From: Loripinus fragilis
Taxonomy: Eukaryota; Mollusca; Bivalvia; Lucinida; Lucinidae
DNA length: 64,000 nt
Direction of reading: 5' to 3'
Assembly (NCBI GenBank): GCA_964019695.1
Contig: OZ026528.1
Coordinates: 50,839,495-50,903,494 of the forward strand
Positions 25,401 through 37,400 of the stretch are shown here, piece by piece. Positions within the stretch are counted from its first letter, which is position 1; every line of letters starts with the position of its first letter. Both the position numbers and the translations under genes were made by a program. Below the pieces are notes generated by a model. That model was not told the DNA's origin. It was given only the letters and a program-made list of their open reading frames with translations, and ran no database searches.

Positions 25401-28400
25401 TTCCAGTGTTGATAAAATAGGGGCAGACAACTGTTGTGTGAACACCAGTCTTCCCTTGTGCCATAAGCTCATATCTTAGCGACTCGTCGAAACCGACAGC
25501 AGCAAATTTACTAGCACAATAATCTGCAAGTCCTGTAACTCCGGACAGACCAGCGGAACTGGCGATATTAACAAGATGCCCATGATTCCGCTCAATCATT
25601 CCTGGTAGGAAAGCTTTCGCCGTCTGAAATAAAAATTAGTATTCATGGGTAAATTTCCTAAATTCTGAACTTTCAAAATTCCAATCTTAAAACTCGAGGT
25701 ATGCCCACTAACTACTCACAATTTCTATTTTAAATGATCAGTTGTCTTTAGACAGACTGATTATAAATCAGAGAACCTATTATAATCTTAATTCAGCATT
25801 TTGAGGCTGACTTTCTGTGGAAAGTCAGCCTCAAAATCCTGAATTCAGGAATAATCCTGAAAACTTTCACCCATGAGTATTGTGTACAAAGACAACAGAT
25901 ATCCCCAACACATACACTCAAATTTGACCTATTTAGTTGCACTGTGACCTTGAAACTAGGGAAAGGTCACCAAAACCTACCTAAGTCTTCATCCTTCATC
26001 CTGCCCCAATCTGGTTATATCTGTGTAAATGTGTTTCAATCAGCCCACTTAAAAAGTTCATGAGATATACACACAAGAAAGTGCCATGCCAACGCCGACA
26101 CCAACAACAACAATATGCCCCCACGCCTTCAGTGCGTGAACATCATCACTATATGAAATTAATTAATATTCCATACTCAAGACTTACCCAGAAATGAGCC
26201 ATTTTATTGACTTCCATTGTTTTGTGTATAATTAAGCTTGTACACTGTAGAAATTTCTTGCCTGTCACAATACTTCAGATAAGAGGGGTAATTGTATTTT
26301 TTTTTTATTTCTGGACCAAAACATATGTTGTGGGTACTCAAAGGGACAGTTTTATAGGGCATGACCCAAAACATTTGCTTAAATAGAATGCTTAGAAATA
26401 ATTGAAGGACTATCTATGCTTAAGTCTTACCCAGAAGTGAGCAATTATATTGACTTCCATTAGTGCATAGATCCAGATAAGGAAATTTAATTAGCGTAAA
26501 ATTGAAATTATTTTCTTACCCATCAATTTCAAGCATGAGTTTTCGGTGCTCAAAAGAACCCAGTTCTTTTGAGTACCCACAACATATGTTTTGGATGAGA
26601 AATAAAGAAAATAGCTTTCCAATACATGCTCTTATCTGGAGGCCTGTTAGTGTCGTAGAATTATCTCCCCTGTTACCAGTTTGAGACCTTCAGATAAGAG
26701 GGGGTAACTGTATTTTTTCAGTCGAATCTCGTAAATTCGAAGTCCTCGGACTAGAGGATTTATTTCGAATTATCAGTAGTTTGAATTATAGGGAGGTAGA
26801 CATTAAAAATATATAACAAGTGCTCATACAGGGAAGTTTGAGTAAAATTCAAGGACTTTTTAAGGATTTCTCAAGACTACTTTACAGTTTTCAAGGACTA
26901 AAAGTTTAGGAAAAATACTGATTGAAGTGTTAAAATTCTTCTTCAAAAATGCTAGACTGAGATAATGGAGAAATTAGTACTAGAAAATGAGTATGAAATT
27001 GTTCTGCCTTTATTTGGTGCAGCATTTCCTGCACCAAATAAGGGCACAACAGTTTTATACTGATTTAGATCCCTATCAACAATGTTAAGTCCTACAGAGA
27101 CTAAAAGAATTCAAGGACTTTTCAAGGCCTTTGAGTGATTTTCCAGTACTTTTCAAGGCAGATTTATTTTCAAGGACTTTTCAAGAAAGCCCTCTATATT
27201 CAAGTACTTTTCAAGCCTGTGCGAACCATGATAACCCCTTAAATGATTGTTACATGTATCAGATTTTTCTATCAAACATTGAAACATAAGTTAATTTTGG
27301 GCAGGTAAAAGAAACGTCTCAAGGAGAAGTTTCTTTAATGCACCCAAAATGTATGTTATTACAGACATTTATTATACCCCCCGCAAACTTTGTTTGTGGT
27401 GGGTATACTGTTATCACGTTGTCCGTCCGTCCGTATGTAACATTTTGTTTCCTTAATATCTTGAAGAGTCATGGCTGGATTTTCATCAAATCTTGCAAAC
27501 ATGTTCATATATGCAAGACAAATACTTTAGACAATACAGTAAGGGCTAGGGGCCAATTCTATTAGAGTTATTTCCCTTTGTAGTTCTAAATGGCTTTTTA
27601 TATAGGGTTTTATGCTTATATGATATTATAGTCCATACACAGGCCGATCAACTCCTACCACAGCTTTTGATGGAACACTTTGATACTTTTCCCCTACAAT
27701 GTAGACACATTGAACATATGCATGAAGGAGTTTAATTCAGAAAAAAGAATTTTTGACAAAATGACAGCTGTGAGAACTTCGACAATTTTTCCCTAATATG
27801 GCTTTTGTATATGCATAGATGGTGCCTTCATGGGCCAATCAACTCCTACCACAGCTTTTGATGGAGCAATTCGATACTTGCCTATACAATGTAGACACAT
27901 TGAACATTTGCATGAAGGAGTTTGCTTTGGAAAAAATAAGTTTTGACAAAATGACAGCAGTGAGAACTTAGACAATTTTCCCTAATAAGGTGTTTGTATA
28001 TGCATAGATGGTGCCTTCATGGGCCAATCAACTCCTACCACAGCTTTTGATGGAGCAATTTGATACTTTGCCTATACAATGTAGACACATTGAACATATG
28101 CATAGAGGAGTTTGGTTCAAAAAAAAGAATTTTTGACAGAATGACAGCTGTGAGAACTTAGGCAACTTTTCCCTAGTAAGGCTTTTGTATATGCATAGAT
28201 GGTGCCTTCATGGGCCGATCAACTCCTACCACAGCTTTTGATTGAGCAATTTGATACTTTGCCTATACAGTGTAGACACATTGAACATATACATGAAGGA
28301 GTTTGGTTTAGAAAAAAGAATTTTTGACAAAATCACAGCTGTGAGAACTTAGACAATTTTTCCCTAGTAAGGCTTTTGTATATGCATAGATAGGGCCTTC

Positions 28401-31400
28401 ATGGGCCGATCAACTCCTACCACAGCTTTTGATTGAGCAATTTGATACTTTGCCTATACAGTGTAGACACATTGAACATATGCATGAAGGAGTTTGGTTT
28501 AGAAAAAAGAATTTTTGACAAAATCACAGCTGTGAGAACTTAGACAATTTTTCCCTAATAAGGTGCCTTCATGGGCCAATCAACTCCTGCCACAGCTTTT
28601 AATGAAGCAATTTGATACTTTGCCTATACAATATAGACACATTGAACATATGCATGAAGGAGCCTGGTTGATTTTTTTTTGACAAAATGACAGCTATGAT
28701 AACTTAGACAATTATTCCCTTATAGTTGGCCATCCTGAGCCTGAAAAAAAAAATTCTGTTGGCATTTTTGAGTACATTTTGGCATCCATGCTCAAAGTGT
28801 ATCTTGGTGTGTTTTAAAACAGATAGGGGTGGATGCCAAGTCTGGAAATGCCCCAAAGTCCCAGAATTAGGTCAAAGGTCAACTGAGTGCAAATGCTTGT
28901 ATATACGTCAGATTTTAGCGTTTTTATCAAATAGCTATCCAAAATTATGTTTAAAAGTAATACAAAATCTCTTTTGGATAATACAGCCATGCTATATAAA
29001 CAAATAGCATCATCAAGGCATGATGTGTGTTTGGATCAAAGGTCATTTAAGTGCAAAATTGGTGAAAATTGTAGCAATATTTTATTTATATAGGGGCAAA
29101 ATTCAAATTTTAAGTTCCCTTCTACCCTAATGGAAGAATTTTTTTATTGTTATCCTGCTAGGTGTGTGTCTATCATGTTTGGAAAGCAATGATTTACTAA
29201 GTTTCTCGCGGTCAAATATTCATAATAGGCATGTAAAGTACGTTACTGTATAAAATCAATTAAAATGTAATACAACTAATAATAGCCATTTAATTTTAAT
29301 AATAATTTCTTTTGCTTAATGCTTTGTATGAATACGTCATTTTATGCATTTATCTATCCTTTTAAACATAAGATGTGTTTTAGTTGTTACTTACGTTACA
29401 TTTTACCATCTGAAATTGAGTCTTTTCTCAAAGGTAAATGTTCCTAGCTACAGCTTTCATGAAGGACTTGGCCATGATCTCATGCTTATAGGACTAAAAT
29501 ATATTTCTTTTCTCATTTTGCACATTTGTTGTGTTTGTTCCCATCTATGAGTAATTGTAAAACACTTTTTACAAGGCCATTATCTGCTAATTGCATATAC
29601 CTAAGCATAGCTTCATGAAAACACAAAGACCAAGCCTCCTTTCATAAAACATCAGGCGTGTTGAAACTATGATAGAATATGGTAAGTACCATATACTGGA
29701 AGGAATATATCCTCATATTGGTCTTCACATCGGCCTGTTAGCAGATGGTAACATACATAACATAAAGCTAATATACAGGTACATTTCTAATAATGACGAT
29801 CCAGTGAAAACATTGTTAGCTTTTTGTGGGGTATATCATGGAAATAGCCCTGACATTCAGGGTAATCCTTTATATAACTTTTAACATTTAATTGTTGGGG
29901 TGTCCTTTCATTTGCACATATTAATGAAATGATGTTGATTCAAAAGCAGCCTTTCTTTGAAATCAGACTGCTTGTGTGAACGTTTTCATCCATATATGGA
30001 AGCAGTATAGATATGATATTAAAGGTAACCTCTAATTTTAAGATACCATTAAATGTATATCGATGTCTTTCACAGCGCATCTCTTTATACATTGTTATTG
30101 TTTCAGTGTCGATAAATTCAAAGCTAAGTATCAGTATTAAACATATTTTGCTTATAATTTTTTGAAATGATGATAGAGATCAAATGCTATGAGATTATTG
30201 GCATGTGTTTCTTTATGTTATTCTTTTTAACTGTAAAATGCCAATGCAAGTTTTATTCCAAATTAAATTTCCCTCGAACAGATCTCTGGAGACTTCTTGG
30301 GAACACAGGCATTCACCATATTGGAGCACCTGATGATTTGATTGCGTTCATAGTTTTCCATCAGTTTGGTGTCATTTCTTAGTATTTGGAGTAAATGTGT
30401 CCTGAAATGGTTATCTATTATGACATTTACTAGCATAATCAATTGGTTTAAGATCTCCGGTTTGCTTGACGTAAAAAGATCCTAAGGTAGTTACCTCGCC
30501 TGTTCTAGTGTAGAATCTATCTGTTAACCATGACAATTTGCTAAGACAGGAATTGATTCCATATAGGGTAGGTGACTTACATTAATGCATACATCTACTG
30601 CCCGTAGATACAAATGCAATATATCAGATTGGATAGCACTTGTAACTGGTAACATACTCGAAATGTGTAGTTTTAATATGGCATTACTCATGAAATAAAA
30701 CTGAATTACTTTCCTTTAACTATATACAAGACAGTCCTTAATTTACAGTGTTAGTCTTCACAAATATCTACAAGGATATAGGTACAAGAGTGAGCAAGTT
30801 TATGCTTAAAATGCTTTTTGCAAGCTGTTGTCAGCAATGTTGTTCACATTTTCGATGGTTTTGCATATATTTAAGACTATCACAATTATAGCCTAATTTA
30901 GTAAACCTTTTAAAACAAACAAACAGACCATAGCTCACCTTTCATAGGTTATATATAAAACATGTACCAGGGTTACAAATAGCTCAACAGAATCAAATAG
31001 TGCATAAACAAAACTTTAAAACAAACTACCTTGTGAATAAGAAAAGCAAAGAAATCAGTTGCGTGTGACACTACTTTTTCAACATTCAGTTTAATCTGTG
31101 AGTTTCAGAGATGCAAACCATACTAGTGAATTTTGGGAGTCATCTTTTGTTTTATGCTTCAGAATAAAACAGTCAACTGATCTTTAGAATAAAGTATCAA
31201 TAACGTTCGAATGATTTGTTGTTTATGTTTGAAATATGTTCAGACGTTTTACACGACTGCTACATGGCTCAGTTAACCTTACCTCAACCAACCTTAGTCT
31301 AAGATAATTAACAAGCAGAATAGTTTCTGTCAGAATTGCTGTAGAATATAATAACATAAACATCATTACAATATGATATGAAATCTAGTTCAACAAAACA

Positions 31401-34400
31401 TAGAAGATTTTAATGGGGACAGATAATGAATTAATTTCATAATGTAATTGTCAACAGTGAAAAGTGAAAATTAAATAATTCAGCATACAAGGAAATTCTT
31501 TAATACTAGATCTATGTTACATCCTATATTTGGACATAAACCATGCTGGTTCTGTACTACGAAAGCTTTGGTTGATGTTATATTTGCAATCTTCAAAAAC
31601 CTATACCTGCTCTAGAAGATACTCAACAGTACCCCTGCCTTAATTCCTGCCTTTCCACTAGATGTATGAAATATTGCTATGCTATTTTAAGTAAATTATT
31701 TATATTAAATCTATATTTAAATCATGATGTAGATTGCATGTTTATCGTTATGTACCATTGGTAGAAATGTGAAAACTACAATATGAATGTAAAAGAACCA
31801 AGCAAATTGCAAAAAGTAAGTGAGTAAGACCAGGAAATGCCACATTCACATATTGCAGACCAGCCCATGGCACTCTTTTAAATTAAGTCTTATATAGAAT
31901 AAAATGTGTGTAGTATATGTAAGCGAATTGGGGAGAGCAGACCCAAATTTTATATAAGCCTAACAACAACTTACTACCTTTATCCATTTATGTAAGGCAC
32001 CTTTTGTTACCTACGTTACCTCATTATACCCCCGGTACGAAGTATATAGGGGGTATATAGTTTTTGCCTTTTCTGTAATTATGTTTGTTTGTTTGTCTGT
32101 TTGTTTGTCTGTAAACTTTTTTTTTCGTCAAAGATTTCTCAGCCACTACTTGGGTTAGTATTCTGAAATTTGGTACAAGGCTTGATAGTGATGAGTTGTA
32201 TTGTGTAACAAAAGAACAGCCACATATTGCTTATCAGTCCCTTTATTTGTTCATTTTTCTTTCTCTCCAATGGAAAAAATTTTCGTCAAAGATTTCTCAG
32301 CAACTACTTGGGTTAGGATTCTGAAATTTGGTACAAAGCTTGATAGTGATGAGTTGTATTGTGTAACAAAAGAACAGCCACATTATGCTTATCAGTCCCT
32401 TTATTTGTTCATTTTTCTTTCTCTCCAATGGAAATTTCTGTCACAGATTTCTCAGCTCCTATTGGAGCCAGTGTTTTCAAATTTTGTTTACATCTTCAGG
32501 ATGGCAAAGTGTACTGTGTAAATGGAAATTAAGATGCTAATCCTCATTTTGCCTTTTTTTTCAAACTTTCATTTTTTCCTTCTTTCTCATTTATATAATA
32601 CATATGGACATTTTTTCTGTCAAAGATTTCTCAGCAACCACTTGAGTTAGGTTCTGAAATTTAGTACAAAGCTTGATAGTGATAAGTTGTATTGTGTAAG
32701 AAAAGAACAGCCACATATTGCTTATCAGTCCTTTTATTTGTTCATTTTTCTTTCTCTCCAATGGAAATTTCTGTCACAGATTTCTCAGCTCCTATTGGAG
32801 CCATTGTTTTCAAATTTTGTGTACACCTTCAGGAAAGCAAAGTGTACTGTGTAAATGGCAATTAAGATGCTAATCCTCATTTTGCCTTCTTTTTTCAAAT
32901 TTTCATTTTTTTCTTCTTTCACTGTTATATAATACATATAGACATTTTTTTCTGTCAAAGATTTCTCAGCAACTACTTGAGTTAGGATTCTGAAATTTGG
33001 TAAAAAGCTTGATAGTGATAAGTTGTATTGTGTAACAAAAGAACAGCCACATATTGCTTATCAGTCCCTTCATTTATTCATTTTCTTTCTCTCCAATGAA
33101 AATTTCTGTCGCAGATCTCTCGGCTGCTATTTTTTTACAAATTTTCAATTTTTCCTTCTGTCACTCTTATATAACACATATGGACATTTTTCATCAAAGT
33201 TTCTCAGAAACTACTTGATTTAGGATTATGAAATCTTTAACAATTTTGTCTTTTCTCTGAAAGTGTTACAACCTCTGATGGCTACCGCCGGGGGTATGTG
33301 AGCTTCGCTCACTTCTTGCTATATTTAATATATGTGCAGCAATTTAAGATCCATTATTGGTAATAATATTTATATTTTGATTTCATTATGAAAGATATTT
33401 TGCCAATTCCAATGCAAAGTAAATAGAAAAATGAATCTGTAAGCAGCTATGCATTACATGCTGGAGCCGGTACAAATTACATACTAATTAGCATATTTAA
33501 ATATTCACTTGATTTCACTTCATTGCAAGTTAAAAGTTATAAACAGCTTCAAATATATGAAAATGAACATTTTCAATTAGAATATAGATCAACATCATGT
33601 ATATTTCAGGTCAGGTAACTATCATGGTTTATTCTAATACATGTAATTTGTAAATTCATTATCTGCAATATCGTATAAAATGTAACATAAATATTGCTGA
33701 CGAGCAGAAATACATATCACAGATGTATGCAATTGATTTTTATGTCTAGTTTAAACATTTAATGCTTAAACTGTTTCACTAATACTATTAAAATAAATCA
33801 ACATTAGCCTTGTATTGTGTGTTACTGTTATTTTCAATGTCAGTAGGGTAACGTTGATTACAGGTGATTTATAGAAAAATGACCACAGAAAAGTTATTAA
33901 ATTATGGGTTTATAAAGCCCCAAGACATGACGTCCCAAACTGAAAATAGTTTTACTTTCTGAGAGGTGCAGCAAACTCTCAAAGTAGCCCATATATCTCA
34001 GTTTAGACCAAATGAGGGAGAATTTCTGTCATAATTGCACAAAACTTACGATGTTTGTCTTTGTAAAATCCATAAAAGGATGCTTCCAAAGGGTTCCTTT
34101 AATAATAAACATGTTAATTTAAGCCTTCTGAAAGACTTCTATCCTTTTTAGAGTTTAAAATACATCTTGTTGTTGGACCAGAGAAAAAAAAGAAACAGAT
34201 TTTGTAAAAATGCTCCGATAATTGCACTGGATGACCTTTGACCCCATTGTAAAGTCGACATATGAACATTTAGTTATAAAAAACATTTTCTCAATGTTTT
34301 TCAGACTTATAACTATAAGCATACAAAATTTGGCTAAAAATGAAATATGTTTACATATAAAAATACTAGAGGACCTGAAGGTCCTGAGGCGCTCACCTGA

Positions 34401-37400
34401 TCTCCTTAATAATGTTAAAATAGGTCAAGGTCAACTACAGCTTATAATGGAACAAATTTTGTTTTTACCATATACATTTTGGTCAAGTGATCTAAACAAT
34501 CTAATGAATAATCCATCAAACAGCCGAGTGATTTCTGAGAAAAAGATGTTTAGATAGGTATGTGGCAGTCCAAATGAGTGGCCTTGGATAAAAGGTCACA
34601 GGTCAGCTTGACATTTGGTATTTAATAAACCAATGTCTCAATAGGTTTAACTATTATGTATTCGGCTCAGTTATAGAAAATGAACATTTTATGATTTTCT
34701 CCATATAAATGCATTAGGAATCAAATTTGACCTTGCCATAAAGCAGGTCAAGGTCAACCTAGATTCATCATTTGTGCTAACCTGGTAGGGCCCACATCCC
34801 CGATCCTACATACCAAGTCCCAAAGCCAATGGCCTTTTGGTTCCAGAGAAGAAGAGATTAAAAGAGTTTTTACCATATATGGGCCTGGTGGCCATGTTAG
34901 TCAAGTAACCATAACAATTTGTGTAAGTTTTGGCTAACCAATCATAAGGAGTTGTCATATGAAATTTGGTTTCAATTGGCCAAGAAATGTCTGAGAAAAT
35001 TATGTTTTAATATGTTGATGGGACTCCAACATAAGCGACCTTGGTTGAAAGGTCAAAGATCAACCTTGACCTTTCAAACTTATTTATAGACACCAGATTG
35101 AACATATCAAGTGAGAATAATCACTTTGGCTTCCACAGTATTCAACAAATCAACTTTTCAAAAAAATTCCCATTCAAATGCATTAGGAAGCAAACTTGAC
35201 CTTGACGTTAAGCAGATCAAGGTCACCCTAGGATCATCATTTGAACAAACTTGGTAGGCCCCACATCCCCAATACTACATACCAAGTCTCAAGGTCACTG
35301 GCCTTCTGGTTCTGAAGAAGAAGATTTTAACAGGTTTTTACAATATATGGGCGTGGCGGCCATCTTTGTCATGTGACCAAAATATTTTGTATAAATTTTG
35401 GCTGACTTATCATAAGGATTCTTCACATGAAATTTGAGCCCAATTGGGCCAATGGTTTGTGAGAAAACTAAGTTTTAATATATTGATGGGACCACAATAT
35501 GAGCGACCTTGGCTGAAAGGGCAAAGGTCAACCATGACCTTTGAAACTTATTTATAGCCATTGTCTCATTAGTTTCAACATATCAAGTAAGAATAATCAC
35601 TTTGGCTTTAACAGTATTCAAAAAATCAACTTTTCAAAAAAATTCCCATTTAAATCTATAAGGAAGCAAATTTGACCTTGAGGTTAAGTAGATCAAGGTC
35701 AACCTAGGATCATTATTTGAACAAACTTGGTAGGCCCCACATCCCCGATGCTACATACCAAGTCCCAAGGTCATCGGCCTTCTGGTTCTGGAGAAGAAGA
35801 TTTTTAAAGGGTTTTTACCACATATGGGCATGGCGGCCATCTTGGTCATGTGACCAGGAACATTTGAACAAACTTTCGTTCCCCCATCCTAAGGAGTCTC
35901 CATATGAAATTTGAGTTCAATTGGCCCAGTGGTTTCAGAGGAGAAGATGTTTGAAAATGTTGACGGATGGACGGACGACGGACGGACGACGGACGCCGGA
36001 GTCACTGGTATACTAATAGCTCACCTCGGAGCCTTCGGCTCAGGTGAGCTAATAAAGTTGTTTTACAGTAGTACATATTTTCTCATTTTTGCACTCAATG
36101 ACCTTTGACCTAATTTCTGGCCTTCATATGCAAATTCAGACTTGGCATCCACCCCTAAGGCTTTGTATACATGCTAAATATTATGTTAAAAGTGGTCTAA
36201 CAAATGTACTAAAAAATGCCAACACAACCAAAAATATGCATCTTTTTTCAATTCCGATTGCCAACTATTATATTGCTTTTGTATATGCATGGATATTGCC
36301 TTCTTGGGCCGATCAACTCATACCACAGCAATTTGATGGAGCAATTTGATACTTTGCTGATACAATGTAGACACATTGAACATATGCATGAAGGAGTTTG
36401 GTTTGGAAAAAATAATATTTGTTTGCACAGTTTCTACTGAAACCTTCTTTTCAAAACAAAGGTCTGCTGGTTTGAACTACAACTTAACCAAGTTTTTTCA
36501 CTGACTCTTACTGTGCGGGGGTATCTAATAAGCATTGCTTATTGACTTTTTTCATTAAAATAGATCATGAATAAGCCCTATTCTCTGTATCCAATGCCCC
36601 AAATTTATTTCAAATTAGCGAATATTTCGAAAAAATCGATGTTCAAATTTTCGGTTTTACTGTATTTCTGGACCAAAACATACGTTGTGGGTACTCAAAA
36701 GAACTGTTTCAATGTGGGAGACATAAGAACCGCCTCCATGACTGAGACTTTGAGCACTCAAAACATTTGTTAATAAACTGATAATGTCAGGCCTAAATTA
36801 AAATTTTATTTGTTTCCCCTTACCAGATCGACCCTAAAATAAGGCCCTACTCAAAAAATTTTATTTCAATTTTCAGTCAAGAATATTTTTTTTTAAATTT
36901 CATTGCAACCCGAGAGAATTGTCCAATGTAACAGCGTCATCTTAGCAAATTGTTTGTGTATTTAATTTTATTGCCTATAGTAGGACTATACAGTAAAACC
37001 TGCCTAAAACGGCCACTCAAAGATATACGCAAAGGTCGTTAAGACAAATGGGCGCTACATGCAGGTCGAAAGTATTGCAGAATGCTCCCTGGGAGCATTC
37101 TGCAATACTTTTGACCTGCATTATGCGATGTCTTTTTTTGAGTGGCCTCTTAAGACAGGTTTCACTGTATACAATTAAGCTTAATGGGTATCCAATTTGA
37201 GATCTTTAGTTAAAAAATAAGTTTCCTACCGACCCATACCGGTAAAACAGGGTCGGGTAAGGGGAAACAAAGATATTTTTAAGGTTGGCCTCAAAACTTA
37301 CCCAGAAATGAGCCATTATATTGACCTCCATGGTTATCTGTATCATAGTCTGAACACTAGAAATTTCTTCCCTGTTACCAGTCGAGACCTTCAGATAAGA

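Larger units (their letters stand above)
28724..36266. mobile_element. 7.5-kb element with ~190-bp inverted termini, inserted in pearl B
   Basis: The left end AGTTGGCCATCC and the right end (GATTGCCAACT) are complementary. Over about 190 bp the ends share, in order, GTTGGCATTTTTGAGTACAT-like, AGGGGTGGATGCCAAGTCTG, and AATTAGGTCAAAGGTCA followed by GAGTGCAAA. TTAT or TTATA next to both ends is a likely target duplication. Two pearl elements (32020-33320 and 34362-36056) lie inside. The rest is AT-rich with only short frames, the longest 68-71 codons at 29344, 29669 and 30167 on +. None of the MITE families common elsewhere in the window is visible in the interior. No transposase was recognised. 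Confidence 0.72.
27363..36545 (+). mobile_element. Pearl element B, split by a 7.5-kb insertion
   Basis: The head ATACCCCCCGCAAACTTTG (27370) is followed by ~190-bp units of the element A type at about 27640, 27834, 28024, 28216, 28405 and 28575. The sequence breaks inside a unit at about 28723 and resumes at about 36267 with TATTGCTTTTGTATATGCAT, one more unit (about 36309), and the 3' end GTGCGGGGGTATCTAATAAG (about 36515). The exact resumption of the unit shows that 28724-36266 is an insertion. Confidence 0.82.

Noticed and set aside
26188..26272. Functional alternative exon 3
   Set aside because: Open and with a donor, but it lacks an acceptor, the NNAG motif and half of the exon, so a product would lose an essential part of the cofactor fold.
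28724..36266. Polinton/Maverick or integrated virus
   Set aside because: The AG...CT ends and long inverted termini are suggestive, but the element is short, no polymerase, integrase, protease or capsid frame is visible, and the target duplication looks like 4-5 bp rather than 6.
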